Positions 1 through 8,901 of a stretch of DNA of 64,000 nt are shown piece after piece (within the stretch, counting starts at the first letter, position 1; each line of letters begins with the position of its first letter). The position numbers were made by a program, and so were the translations under genes. Source of the DNA: Eubacteriales bacterium (GTDB lineage Bacteria; Bacillota; Clostridia; Lachnospirales; Lachnospiraceae); the NCBI GenBank assembly GCA_030536575.1, contig JAUNPS010000011.1:49209-113208 (forward strand), written 5' to 3'. The notes under the pieces are model-generated. The model was given only the letters and a program-made list of their open reading frames with translations. It was not told the DNA's origin and searched no databases.

Positions 1-507
1 CGTAATCCTTGCCAGATACATATGAAACGCATTATCCGCCTGAATCACCTTCTTCGGGTCCGCCGCTTCCCCGCCGACCGCCTCCTTCAGCTTCTCAAAC
101 TCCTCCCGAAGCCCCTCCAGATGCTCCTCCTTCAAAACCCCCATAATCTGGTAAAAAATCCCGGTATCAAAGACCTTCCGCATCTGAATAATATCCGACT
201 TAAACGTTTTCTCCAGAAGAATCCCATACAGCATCGGATCCAGCATCTTCTGATTATAGGTATCGTTGACAAAGGTTCCCTCCGCCCGCTTAATATAAAC
301 GACCCCATAAGCCTCCAGAATCTTAATCGCCTCGCGCACCGAATTCCGCCCGATCCCAAAGCTCGCACACATCTCCGGCTCCGTAGGGAGCTTGTCCCCC
401 GGCTTCAGTTCCCCGGCAATAATCGAATCCGTGATCTGCTTCACCACCTGATTCACCACCGATTCCCCGTGAAGTGGTTTTGCGTGAAATAAACTTCCTT
501 CTGCCAT
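1..507 (-). CDS. GntR/FadR-family transcriptional regulator (3' end cut by window edge)
   Basis: The reading frame stays open to base 1, giving 169 residues of a longer protein. The N-terminus is a GntR winged helix: residues about 15-75 contain GELKPGDKLPTEPEMC and GIGRNSVREAIKILEAYGVVYIKRAEGTFV. It is followed by the start of an all-helical FCD-type effector domain. The ATG at 505-507 has GGAAGGGAG just upstream. It lies 22 bp behind the BKACE gene and is probably the last known member of the otnK-like/BKACE operon, so it likely senses an acid-sugar or sugar-acid intermediate of that pathway (inference). FadR-subfamily proteins usually repress until a small carboxylate binds. Confidence 0.88.
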   Translation of the reverse strand, partial: MAEGSLFHAKPLHGESVVNQVVKQITDSIIAGELKPGDKLPTEPEMCASFGIGRNSVREAIKILEAYGVVYIKRAEGTFVNDTYNQKMLDPMLYGILLEKTFKSDIIQMRKVFDTGIFYQIMGVLKEEHLEGLREEFEKLKEAVGGEAADPKKVIQADNAFHMYLARIT

Positions 508-529
508 AATCTTCTCCCTTCCTGTTTCT

Positions 530-1330
530 TTACCGCACCGTCGTCCCCAGGATCTTCCTCGCTTCCTCTGTCGTCGCCGGTTCTCTTCCCATTGCCCGGA
601 TCAGCTCCACCAGCCGTTCCACCAACTGCCAGTTGTACTCCGCATCCTCCGTCTCCGTCAGATAATGGCTGTCCTCGAACCCAATCCGCACCGTGGACGC
701 CCCCATGGCAATCGCCGCCGCCAAAAACGTCCAATCCTGTCTTCCATAATGCGTCACGCCCCACTTCGCATCCGCCGGAACCCTGGAGCGGAACGCAATC
801 AAATCCTCGATATTCGCCTGCATGCCGCCCTGCTGCCCGAACACCAGATTATAAAACAGCGGCGTCCGGAACGGAATTTCGCCCCGCAGGCGCTCGATAT
901 TATAAAACATCCCAATATCAAACACCTCAATATCCGGAATCACACCCGCCTTATAAATCTCCTCCGAGCAATACCGGATTTCCGCCGCAGAATTGTGATA
1001 AACCGCCTCGCCCAGATTCGTCGAACCCGCATTCAGCGAAGCCGTCCCCACCTTCCGGTAAGCCAGCGGCCTGCACCGCTCCTCGATATTCATCTCCGAC
1101 ACGCCGCCTGTAGACGCCTGAAAAACAATATCACATTTCTCATCAATCTTCTCAAAACATTCTACCATATAAGAAATATCCGGCGTCAAACTTCCGTCCG
1201 GTTTTCTGCAATGCAGATGCACCATCGACGCTCCGGCCTTCGCCGATCTCGCCACATCCTCCGCCAGTTTTCCCGCATCCACCGGGTCGCCCGCTCGCAC
1301 CGGCGCCACCGATACTACAATTTTCTCCAT
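530..1330 (-). CDS. BKACE family beta-keto acid cleavage enzyme (DUF849)
   Basis: This 266-residue TIM-barrel protein is of the 3-keto-5-aminohexanoate cleavage enzyme (Kce) family. The family condenses a beta-keto acid with acetyl-CoA to give acetoacetate and a new CoA ester. The metal-site signature HLHCR is at residues 38-42 (H38, H40). The VRIGFED motif near residue 219 supplies the usual glutamate, and THYGRQ at 194-198 carries the conserved arginine. The ATG at 1330 is preferred over the in-frame upstream start because GAGGTG sits 7 bp before it. The gene starts 10 bp after the kinase gene stops, so the two are surely co-transcribed. The substrate is unknown; the neighbouring acid-sugar kinase suggests a short hydroxylated or phosphorylated keto acid (inference). 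Confidence 0.85.
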   Translation of the reverse strand: MEKIVVSVAPVRAGDPVDAGKLAEDVARSAKAGASMVHLHCRKPDGSLTPDISYMVECFEKIDEKCDIVFQASTGGVSEMNIEERCRPLAYRKVGTASLNAGSTNLGEAVYHNSAAEIRYCSEEIYKAGVIPDIEVFDIGMFYNIERLRGEIPFRTPLFYNLVFGQQGGMQANIEDLIAFRSRVPADAKWGVTHYGRQDWTFLAAAIAMGASTVRIGFEDSHYLTETEDAEYNWQLVERLVELIRAMGREPATTEEARKILGTTVR

Positions 1331-1340
1331 CTTCTTCACC

Positions 1341-2822
1341 TCACACAATTCGTTTCACCAAATCACCAAGTGTCTTCTCCGTGCCGACATTTCCAGGGAA
1401 AATAATGTAGGGCCTGCCAGGGAACTTCGCTTCCGCCCCCTGCCTCCACACCGGGATTCCTTTGTCCGCCTGGCCCATCACCAGCGCCTTTCGGATTCCC
1501 AGTCCGCGCACCGCTACATCACTGGACGTAATCCCGCCTTTCGCCAGGATAAACGCCGGTTCCTCCTCCAGCGCGCACACCACATCCGTCAGCGCCTCCG
1601 AAATCCGCACGGAAATCCTCAGGGCCTCCTCCTTGCTTCCGCCCTCCGGAAGCACCAGTTTCCGGCTGGTGTACAGCACCGCCGTGCGGCCAGTCCGAAT
1701 CACACGCTCCACTTCCCGGACAGCGCGTTTCGTCTCCGCTTCCAGAGCGCCTTCCTCCGCGGCATGTTCCGTAGAAAATTCCAGGAATTCCACTTCCGGC
1801 AGCTTCCGAAGCTCCTCCAACTGCTGATTTGTCTTTTTCACATGGGAGCCTACCACGACCAGGCCGCCGTTCGCGCCCTTGCCCGCATTCTCCAGAAGCT
1901 TCTCACGTCCCAGAAAGCCCTGTTCCGTGACGCCGCCTAAGACCTTCGGCACCGCAGCCGCACTCCGAATCAGGAAATGTTTTCCCTTTTCAAGGGCACC
2001 TGCAAGCGCTATCGCGAAGACTTTCAAATCCGCATATTCCAGCGCATTTACTACAATCTGCCGAAAGCCTTCGGCATCGCAGAGCTTCCTCTCGATCTGC
2101 TCATACTGCATCCCGCGCAGCTCTTCCAGTTCAATGCAGAGCACCTCGTCTGCTGGATACCGCCCCAGGCTCTTTTCTGCAATGTATTCCTTCAAGTCCG
2201 AAGCCTGAAATCCAAAAGTCGTATCCTTCGCAAACTCCGTCTCCCCCGCCGGAACCGCCGTCTCGCCTTCCAGGCAATAATGGACGTCTCCAGCCGTCAG
2301 GCGGCCTCCCTCCGGGAAAAACGGACACAAAATCAGCCCGTCCACCGCCGACGCGCCTTCTTCCTCCAGCGCCGCCCGCAGCGTGTCCGTCTCCAGCGGA
2401 TAGTGGCCCCGCAGCGTCGAATCCCCTCTGGAAATCAGCAGAAAATCCTTTCCCTGCTCCTTCGAAACCGCCGCCAGGCTCTTCGCGATCTGCCGGTGCA
2501 CCTGCTCCGTCTTCTCCTCCGAAAAGCTCCTGGAATTCGTCAGCACATAGAACATCCCATGCTCGTCCTGGAATCCCCGGCGCATCAGGTCTTCCGTCAT
2601 TTCCGCGGTTCCCCAGCCGGGAATCCCGCAGTCTGTCTCCGGTGCGGCCGTATATACATAGATATCATGCACCGTCTGCGTACCCGTCGGGTCGTCGTCC
2701 AGCACAACGATCTGGCTTCCCAGGCCGGACACCGCCGCCTGATACCGCGCCTCAATCTCTTCTTTCTGCTCCTCCGTATACGAAGGGTATCGCTTCTTTA
2801 ACTCTTCCAGCGTCATTCTCAT
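1341..2822 (-). CDS. Four-carbon acid sugar kinase family protein (DUF1537, OtnK/DtnK-like)
   Basis: This 493-residue protein has the two-domain layout of the DUF1537 kinases. The N-terminal domain has the hallmark LDDDPTGTQTVHD at 41-53, then YVLTNSRSF and SRGDSTLRGHYPLE. The C-terminal nucleotide-binding domain has FILAKGGITSSDVAVRGLG and ends with a glycine-rich FPGNVG motif. Known members phosphorylate D- or L-threonate, D-erythronate or 3-oxo-tetronate at C4. The ATG at 2822 has GGAG 8 bp upstream; the frame extends further but has no ribosome site there. It heads the operon with BKACE and the GntR regulator. Genus-level substrate assignment is not possible from sequence alone. Confidence 0.88.
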   Translation of the reverse strand: MRMTLEELKKRYPSYTEEQKEEIEARYQAAVSGLGSQIVVLDDDPTGTQTVHDIYVYTAAPETDCGIPGWGTAEMTEDLMRRGFQDEHGMFYVLTNSRSFSEEKTEQVHRQIAKSLAAVSKEQGKDFLLISRGDSTLRGHYPLETDTLRAALEEEGASAVDGLILCPFFPEGGRLTAGDVHYCLEGETAVPAGETEFAKDTTFGFQASDLKEYIAEKSLGRYPADEVLCIELEELRGMQYEQIERKLCDAEGFRQIVVNALEYADLKVFAIALAGALEKGKHFLIRSAAAVPKVLGGVTEQGFLGREKLLENAGKGANGGLVVVGSHVKKTNQQLEELRKLPEVEFLEFSTEHAAEEGALEAETKRAVREVERVIRTGRTAVLYTSRKLVLPEGGSKEEALRISVRISEALTDVVCALEEEPAFILAKGGITSSDVAVRGLGIRKALVMGQADKGIPVWRQGAEAKFPGRPYIIFPGNVGTEKTLGDLVKRIV

Positions 2823-2858
2823 ACTCGATTCTCCATTATCCGTTTTAATGCCCCAACA

Positions 2859-3040
2859 CGCCGCCAAATCCTATCCTCGGCCTGGGCAGCGCCGCGCGTC
2901 AGCACACATTTCCCATGCACCGACCCGCTCACCGCCAGATTCTATCCTCAGCCTGGGCAGCGCCGCGCGCCAGCACACATTTCCTATGCATCGACCCGCT
3001 CACCGCCAAATTTCATCCCTGGCTGGGGCGGCGCCGCGCG
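2859..3040. repeat. 71-bp direct tandem repeat, about 2.6 copies
   Basis: Copies begin at 2859, 2930 and 3001 (the last is partial) and share CCTGGGCAGCGCCGCGCG and CAGCACACATTTCC. The repeat fills the gap between the GH127 stop and the kinase start and is more GC-rich than its surroundings. It contains no plausible start codon with a ribosome site, and I see no clear promoter inside it. Confidence 0.9.
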
Positions 3041-3050
3041 ATCGCGGGCA

Positions 3051-5006
3051 TCAGCCATAATAAACCTGCATGTACACCCGCATTTCCCCAAACGCCCGGT
3101 TGTCCCAAGCATAATACGGCACCAGCTTCATCTCCTGCTCCGTAAAGCCCTTCACCCGCAGCGTCTGATACAACGCATCCGCCTCATGCTCCTCATACAC
3201 AATCCGCTTCATCTTCCCTCGCAGCGCCACAAACTTCTGCCCCGCGATCTCATCCGTCTCCGCAGAGAACTCCGCCTTCAGCGGCAGATACAACTCCGCC
3301 AGCGGCGTCCCATCCGCATCCACACCTTCCGCACAATACACCAGCGGCCCTCTCTCCACCGCCGCCTGCCCGGTCGTCTCCTCCACATACGAATGCGCCG
3401 CCGTCAGCCGCACCTCCATCGGAAGCACCAGCGTAAACTCCATCTCGTCACATCCTGAAATCTCCACCTTCGCATAGCCGTCCGCATCCGCTGAAAGCTT
3501 CTCCCGCTTTCCATCAATCTCGATTTCCGCCTGCGTGCACCATGCCGGAATCCGCAGCCGCACACTTGCCGGAACCTCCGGCGTCCGGTTCTTCACCGCA
3601 AAATGAATCGTCTCCTCAAACGGATACCCCGTCGTCTGCACAATGTCAAACTCCGCGCCATTCTCCAGATGGAAGCTTGCCTCACAGGACTCATACATGC
3701 CCGTGTAAACACAATCCTTCCCCTGAAGCCACGCATACTCCGCCGCTTCCGCCAGCGTCCGCGCCAGATTCGGCGGGCAGCAATAGCTCAGAATATACTC
3801 GCTCCTCGTCAGTGGCCAAACCAGCTTATACGGCAGCTCCTTCTCCCGGCGCAGCATATTCTCATAGAAAAATTTCTTTCCATCCATGCTCACCGCCGCC
3901 AGGTTCGTATTCAGCATCACCCGCTCGATCAGGTCAAAATATTCCGCCTTCGGATTCAGCTGGAACATCCGGTAAGCCCAGAACACCAGCCCAATAGACG
4001 CGCACGTCTCATTATAAGCCGTCGTATTCGGAAGCTGATACTCATACCCATACGCCTGATGCACCAACTGATGCGTGAAGAAATTCCCATAAGGCGAAGC
4101 CCCATTGTACAAAGCCCCGCATCCGCCCGTCACATAAATCTTCTGATTCACCAGGTTCTTCCAGACCTTGTCCAGCACTTCCAGATACTCCGCGTCCGTC
4201 TCCTCCATACAAAGATCCGCCAGACCCGCGTACAGATAATTCGCCCGCACCGCATGCCCGATAATTTTCTCATGCTGCTTCAGCGGAAGCCTGTCCTGAT
4301 TATCATCCAGTCCTTCCTTCACACTGTCCCGCAGCGTAATCGCCAGCTTCGCCAGCTCCAGATATTTCTTCTCGCCGGTCACCCGGTACAGTTCCATCAG
4401 CCCCATATAATGGGACGGGCACACCGCCGTTTTGACCTCGCCCTTCCTGGCGCTGTCCTCGTACATTTTCCGCAGATAGTCCGCCGCCTTCTCCGCCACC
4501 TTCAGGAACGAATCCTTTCCGGTCAGACGCTTGTACAGGGCTGCCGTTGTAAACAGATGGCCGAAATTATAGACCTCAAAATCATTGATATTCGCAAACC
4601 GCGCCGCGCCTTTCCCTTCCCGCTCCGCAATGATCTGCTTCGTAGAAATATAGCCGTCCGCCTGCTGCGCACGCCCGATCAGCGCAATGTAATCCTCCAG
4701 ATCCGCCAGCAGCTTCTCATCCTTCCCGGCCGCCGCCGCATACACCGCCGCTTCCATCCATTTATAGAAATCCCCGTCGCCGAAATCCGTCCCGTCGAAA
4801 GACCCTTCCGTCTCTCCCGCACAAATCCGGAAATTCTCCACCACATGGCTGATCTCCTTCTCCTCAAACATGTGCCGAAGGTGCGGAATCGTTTCCGCCG
4901 TCGTCCGGTCAACCACCGTCTTCCAGAAACCTTCCTTCAAAGAAATCTGCCCGAACGGAATCGGTGAAACTTTCGCATAGGGCGATTTTGTCGTATCTGT
5001 CAGCAT
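3051..5006 (-). CDS. Glycoside hydrolase family 127 beta-L-arabinofuranosidase
   Basis: The protein has 651 residues, the usual length of GH127. It is an (alpha/alpha)6 barrel enzyme that releases L-arabinofuranose from beta-linked arabino-oligosaccharides such as those on plant hydroxyproline-rich proteins. The zinc/nucleophile set of the Bifidobacterium HypBA1 type is visible: YNETCAS gives E333 and C335, and SYCCPPN gives C409 and C410, one of which is the nucleophile in this family. No signal peptide is present, so it acts inside the cell on imported oligosaccharides. The ATG at 5006 has AGGAGG 6 bp upstream. It is third in an apparent operon behind GH42 and the racemase-like gene, with a 101-bp gap before it. 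Confidence 0.92.
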   Translation of the reverse strand: MLTDTTKSPYAKVSPIPFGQISLKEGFWKTVVDRTTAETIPHLRHMFEEKEISHVVENFRICAGETEGSFDGTDFGDGDFYKWMEAAVYAAAAGKDEKLLADLEDYIALIGRAQQADGYISTKQIIAEREGKGAARFANINDFEVYNFGHLFTTAALYKRLTGKDSFLKVAEKAADYLRKMYEDSARKGEVKTAVCPSHYMGLMELYRVTGEKKYLELAKLAITLRDSVKEGLDDNQDRLPLKQHEKIIGHAVRANYLYAGLADLCMEETDAEYLEVLDKVWKNLVNQKIYVTGGCGALYNGASPYGNFFTHQLVHQAYGYEYQLPNTTAYNETCASIGLVFWAYRMFQLNPKAEYFDLIERVMLNTNLAAVSMDGKKFFYENMLRREKELPYKLVWPLTRSEYILSYCCPPNLARTLAEAAEYAWLQGKDCVYTGMYESCEASFHLENGAEFDIVQTTGYPFEETIHFAVKNRTPEVPASVRLRIPAWCTQAEIEIDGKREKLSADADGYAKVEISGCDEMEFTLVLPMEVRLTAAHSYVEETTGQAAVERGPLVYCAEGVDADGTPLAELYLPLKAEFSAETDEIAGQKFVALRGKMKRIVYEEHEADALYQTLRVKGFTEQEMKLVPYYAWDNRAFGEMRVYMQVYYG

Positions 5007-5107
5007 TCTTGTCCTCCTATCTGAAACGCTCCCGGAAGCCTGGAAATCGGCATGCCGCATTTCCCGCATTTTATCTGACCGGAAGCGCTTTCCCGCTGAA
5101 TTTTATT

Positions 5108-5776
5108 TTACAGGCTTCCCTTACTCTCCAGCGCCGCTTTCAGCGCTTTCGCCCCAAATGCCGGGCTGGAAACCGTATATTTCCCAGTTGCCTCTTCAAT
5201 GTCTTTCTCGCAGAACGCCATCGATCCCTGGCACAGCAGGATCACATCCACATCCTTCGCCACTTCCTGCGCCTTCGCAATCAGGCATTTCTTAAACTCT
5301 TCCTGTCCGGCCCCAAAAACCTCCACCAGGCCATCCACCAGTTCCACCTGTTTTCCCATCTCCCGCGCAACCCGCAGAATCGTATTCTTCGTCGGATTCA
5401 GCGTCGTCGGCAGCGTTGCCAGAACCCCGATCCGCTTCCCGCTTCTCACCGCGGCCCGGCACATCTCCTCATCGATCCGCACAATCGGCACACCCAGATA
5501 CCGCGCCATCTCCTGGACGCTGTCCGCCGCCTCGCCCACCGACGAGCAAATATTCAAAATCGCCTCCGCGTCATCCTGCACTGCCTGCAAAAACAGCCCA
5601 AACAGCCTTGCCGCCGCCTTCGCGGTCACATAACCGTGCTCTCTCGTCTCCGCCAGAATCGACGGATCCTGATAGGAAAGAAGCTCTACGCCCTCCCCCA
5701 GATTTTCCTTTACCTCTTTTTCCACCAGTTCAATCAATTCCGGTGTCGTACTCGTGTAAACTAACGCTGCTTTCAT
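5108..5776 (-). CDS. Aspartate/glutamate racemase-family protein
   Basis: This 222-residue protein is of the Asp/Glu/hydantoin racemase fold. It has the paired cysteines expected for a two-base mechanism in NICSSVGE (about residue 76) and LLCQGSMAF (about 181), plus the GVLATLPTTLNPTKNTI segment. The true substrate is not evident; many such proteins beside sugar genes are not amino-acid racemases. The start overlaps the GH42 stop by four bases (ATGA), so translation is coupled, and AAAGGAG lies upstream. Confidence is high for the fold and low for the reaction. Confidence 0.82.
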   Translation of the reverse strand: MKAALVYTSTTPELIELVEKEVKENLGEGVELLSYQDPSILAETREHGYVTAKAAARLFGLFLQAVQDDAEAILNICSSVGEAADSVQEMARYLGVPIVRIDEEMCRAAVRSGKRIGVLATLPTTLNPTKNTILRVAREMGKQVELVDGLVEVFGAGQEEFKKCLIAKAQEVAKDVDVILLCQGSMAFCEKDIEEATGKYTVSSPAFGAKALKAALESKGSL

Positions 5777-7791
5777 CTTTCTGATTCTCCTTTCTTTTTC
5801 AATACGGCCACATCCCGTCCGGTCAGGGAAAATGCTCCCTCCCGCTCACATTGGTGGGTCAGGTCTTCCCAGATGCCTTCCGGCAGGCGCACCGTTTTTT
5901 CCGCAATGTCATGATTCAATACAAAATAAAATTTCCCATTCTGGTTTTCCCGGCAGGTGGCTTCCACGCCTTCATCCGCGTCCAGCACCGGCAAAATCTG
6001 CCGCTCCTTGCACAGTCCTCCCAGAAAATCATCCAAAAACGCCGCATCCGGCTGCGTTCCCAGATAAAACGCCTTTCCATTTCCATAGGCATGCTCGGTC
6101 ACGCACGGCTCCCCGGCATAAAAATCCTTTTCATACCTTCCGAGCACCTTCGCGCCCTCCGTGCGAATCCGGTCACACAAAAATCCACTTACATAGGACT
6201 TCCCGCTGTCTTCCATCCGAATGCCATTTTGCTCCTCCGGGAACAATGCGTCCGTCTCCTCCACCCAGATACCAAACAGCTCCCGCAGCGGCCCCGGATA
6301 AGCCCCAAACACACAGCGGTCATTTTCATCCGCAAGGCCCGTCATATACGTCCCTACCACGGTTCCGCCCTGTTCCGCAAAGGCCTTCAGCCTGTTCGCC
6401 AGCCCCTCTTTCATCATATAAGCCAGCGGCGCGACAATCATTTTATATTGGCTCAAATCCGCCGTAAATTTCACAATATCCACCGGGATATTCTTCCTGT
6501 GGAACGCCCGGTAATAATGCGCCACCTGCGCCAGGTAATCCATATCACAGGTCGGCCCGCTGCAATTCTCCAGCGCCCACCAGTTATCCCAGTCAAAGAG
6601 GATTCCCACTTCCGCCTTCGTCCGCGCATCCAGAATCTGGCCTCCCAGCCGGTCAAGCTCTTCGCCCAACTGCTCGAACTCCCGGAAAATCCGGGTATCC
6701 GTCCGCCCCGAATGGGAAATGACCGCCCCATGGAACTTCTCCTGGCCGCCCACGGACTGGCGCATCTGGAAATACAGCGCGCTGTCCCCGCCGTGCGCAA
6801 TGCCCTGGTAAGCCAGAAGCCGCACCTCGCCGGGCCTCTTCAGCTTATTGTACGGCTGCCAGTTCTGCTGGTTCGGCGACTGCTCGGCCACCATATAGGA
6901 AGCCCCGTCCTTCAGCCCGCGCATAATGTCATGCTTCAGGGCCGGGAACGCGCTGTCGTCCTTCGGCGACGGATAATTGTCCCACCCCGCAAAATCCATA
7001 TTTCGGGTGAGCTGGAACTGATTCAGCTTCTTAATGAACCCGGAAATATTGCTGAACACCGGGATATCCGGCGTAATCCGCCGCAAAACATTCGCCTCAT
7101 TTAAGAAGCACTCCTCCGTGGTGTCCGTCACAAACCGCTGATAGTCGAGCTGCTTTGCCGGGAAAAACTTATCGTCGTCATTCCGATCCGTCGGCAGCAT
7201 AATCGTATCAAAATCATACACCGTCCGCCCCCAGAATGCCGTATTCCATTTCTCGTTCAGATTCTCGGTGGTGCCATATTTCTTTTTCAGCCACAGGCGG
7301 AACTTCTTCTCACAGTTCTCGCAATGGCAGAATGTGCTGTACTCATTGGCCACATGCCAGGCCACCAGCCCCGGAAAATCCTTGTACCGAAGCGCCATCT
7401 GCTCCGCCATCGCCGCGGCCCGCTCCCGGTATTTTTCACTGTTGACGCAATAAAAATTCCGCATGCCGTGCGTCCGTTTCAGTCCGTTATTGTCCACCGG
7501 CATGATTTCCGGGTATTTTTTGCTCATCCACTCCGGCTGTGCCGCCGTCGACGTCGCCAAGCAGACGTAAATCCCATTTTCCCAGATAATCGAAAGGATC
7601 TTGTCCAGCCACTCGAACTGATATACCCCTTCTTCCGGCTCCAGCTTCGCCCACGAAAACACCGGGAGCGCCACGTAATTGATATGGCAGCGTTTAAAAT
7701 ACTCCATGTCCTGGCGAATCGTCGCTTCGTCCCACTGATCCGGATTGTAGTCCCCGCCAAAATAGATGACCGGCGCAATCTGTTTTTCCAT
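5773..7791 (-). CDS. Glycoside hydrolase family 42 beta-galactosidase
   Basis: The protein has 672 residues with the GH42 three-domain layout. GGDYNPDQW opens the catalytic barrel. WHVANEY gives the acid/base E150 and MVAEQSPNQQNW the nucleophile E303. C115, C155, C157 and C160 form the metal cluster typical of the family. A glutamine-amidotransferase-like trimerisation domain and a small beta domain follow. It cleaves terminal beta-galactose from oligosaccharides in the cytoplasm. The ATG at 7791 has AGGAGG 9 bp upstream. The frame is open for 33 further codons upstream, but that stretch is a relic of a permease gene and lacks a ribosome site. The promoter is at 7977-8005. Confidence 0.93.
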   Translation of the reverse strand: MEKQIAPVIYFGGDYNPDQWDEATIRQDMEYFKRCHINYVALPVFSWAKLEPEEGVYQFEWLDKILSIIWENGIYVCLATSTAAQPEWMSKKYPEIMPVDNNGLKRTHGMRNFYCVNSEKYRERAAAMAEQMALRYKDFPGLVAWHVANEYSTFCHCENCEKKFRLWLKKKYGTTENLNEKWNTAFWGRTVYDFDTIMLPTDRNDDDKFFPAKQLDYQRFVTDTTEECFLNEANVLRRITPDIPVFSNISGFIKKLNQFQLTRNMDFAGWDNYPSPKDDSAFPALKHDIMRGLKDGASYMVAEQSPNQQNWQPYNKLKRPGEVRLLAYQGIAHGGDSALYFQMRQSVGGQEKFHGAVISHSGRTDTRIFREFEQLGEELDRLGGQILDARTKAEVGILFDWDNWWALENCSGPTCDMDYLAQVAHYYRAFHRKNIPVDIVKFTADLSQYKMIVAPLAYMMKEGLANRLKAFAEQGGTVVGTYMTGLADENDRCVFGAYPGPLRELFGIWVEETDALFPEEQNGIRMEDSGKSYVSGFLCDRIRTEGAKVLGRYEKDFYAGEPCVTEHAYGNGKAFYLGTQPDAAFLDDFLGGLCKERQILPVLDADEGVEATCRENQNGKFYFVLNHDIAEKTVRLPEGIWEDLTHQCEREGAFSLTGRDVAVLKKKGESER

Positions 7792-7812
7792 TCTTCGTAT
7801 CCTCCTGTTTTC

Positions 7813-7912
7813 TTTTACGAAACCCTTCTGCAAATGAAAGAACACTTCCAACGTCGGCAGCGTCGAAAGTACAATTCCTACTATCGTCATACCGTAATCC
7901 GGCGTAAAGCCG
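7813..7912 (-). pseudogene. Remnant of the 3' end of a second MalG-type permease gene
   Basis: This stretch aligns base by base, with scattered changes, to 8110-8209, the end of the neighbouring permease gene. Its conceptual product reads GIVLSTLPTLEVFFHLQKGF, against GIVLSTLPTLVVFFTLQKAF in the intact gene. Only about 33 codons remain, and the stop codon of the permease is gone. It sits between a duplicated promoter and the GH42 gene, in the GH42 frame, and looks like the scar of a transporter operon duplication followed by deletion. Confidence 0.85.
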
Positions 7913-7946
7913 CCGCCGTGTAAATTGGCCTTACACCCTCTTTTCT

Positions 7947-8005
7947 CTACATACTACGTAGGATGTTTATAAAAATATTATAGCGTACAAGAGATTTATT
8001 GTAAA
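7947..8005 (-). promoter_or_regulatory. Promoter and palindromic operator of the GH42 operon (copy 1)
   Basis: The -35 TTTACA (8000-8005) and -10 TATAAT (7977-7982) are separated by 17 bp. About 15 bp downstream is the palindrome CTACATACTACGTAGG (7947-7962). The same arrangement, with near-identical sequence, precedes the ABC transporter operon at 11148-11206, so one repressor probably controls both. A GntR- or LacI-type repressor is possible; no candidate gene lies next to it. Confidence 0.75.
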
Positions 8006-8024
8006 TGGACTTAATATCAAATTT

Positions 8025-8066
8025 GGGGACGCGCTTTTTAGCTATATTGCATAAAAAGCGCGCCCC
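8025..8066 (-). terminator. Hairpin after the ABC permease gene
   Basis: A long GC-rich stem (GGGGNCGCGCTTTTT paired with its complement) lies 20 bp after the permease stop. A similar hairpin occurs at 11227-11266 as part of the duplicated module. The stem itself contains A/T runs rather than a separate trailing T-run, so termination may work in both directions. Confidence 0.65.
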
Positions 8067-8085
8067 CTGTCCAAAGCATACAAAT

Positions 8086-8901
8086 TTATTTTACTGATCC
8101 AACCATTCCTTCTACGAATGCCTTCTGTAAGGTAAAGAACACCACCAATGTCGGCAGCGTCGAAAGCACAATTCCCACCATCGTCATGCCATAATCCGGC
8201 GTAAAGCCCGACGCCAGATTCGAAACCGCCAACGGAAGCGTAAACTTTTTCTCGCTCTGCAGGGCGATCAACGGCCACATATAATTGTTCCAGCTTGCCA
8301 TAAACATGAAAATTCCCGCCGCTGCATAGGTCGATTTCATCATTGGCATATAAATACGGAAAAAAATCTGATACTCATTCAGCCCGTCCACCCGCGCCGC
8401 TTCCAGCGTGTCCTTCGGAAAGGCATACGTATTCTGCTTGAAAAAGAAAATCAAAAATGGCGTCCCGATTGCCGGAAGAATAATCGCAAGATAGTTATTC
8501 AAAAGCCCCAGGTTCGCAAACATCCGGAACATCGGGATAATCTTCGCCGCAAACGGCACCATCATCGACGCAATCAGCGCCATAAACAAAATTTCTTTCC
8601 CCCTGCTTGGGAAAATCACAAACGCATACCCCGCAATCGAGCAGATCAAAAGCCCCAGAAACGTCACCACAAGCGCCAGAAACAGCGAATTTCCGAAAGC
8701 CCGGAACAGATTTGAATATGAAAACGCATTTTTTACATTTTCAATCAGCTTCGTCCCAAACGTCAGCTTCCCCTGAATAATATCCGAAGAACTGTTCGTC
8801 ATACCGACGATCATCCAGTAAAACGGGAACACACAGACCAGGGAAATGGTCATTAAAAAAATATGTTTGCACGCATTGCCAATTGTCTTCTTTTTAATCA
8901 T
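8086..8901 (-). CDS. Carbohydrate ABC transporter permease, MalG-like (CUT1)
   Basis: The protein has about 271 residues and six predicted membrane segments. The EAA loop reads EAARVDGLNEYQIFFRIYMPMM and contacts the ATPase. It is the second membrane subunit of a CUT1 sugar importer. The ATG at 8901 lies inside the last codons of the upstream permease (8-base overlap, coupled translation). A GTG at 8910 is an alternative start. As in many Firmicutes, no ATPase gene lies in the operon, so a shared MsmK/UgpC-type ATPase is presumed. The neighbouring GH42 and GH127 suggest galactose- or arabinose-containing oligosaccharides (inference). Confidence 0.92.
   Translation of the reverse strand: MIKKKTIGNACKHIFLMTISLVCVFPFYWMIVGMTNSSSDIIQGKLTFGTKLIENVKNAFSYSNLFRAFGNSLFLALVVTFLGLLICSIAGYAFVIFPSRGKEILFMALIASMMVPFAAKIIPMFRMFANLGLLNNYLAIILPAIGTPFLIFFFKQNTYAFPKDTLEAARVDGLNEYQIFFRIYMPMMKSTYAAAGIFMFMASWNNYMWPLIALQSEKKFTLPLAVSNLASGFTPDYGMTMVGIVLSTLPTLVVFFTLQKAFVEGMVGSVK

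Noticed and set aside
3603-4967. 454-residue plus-strand frame opposite GH127
   Set aside because: GH127 catalytic residues lie in the minus frame; the plus frame is a by-product of GC-biased third positions.
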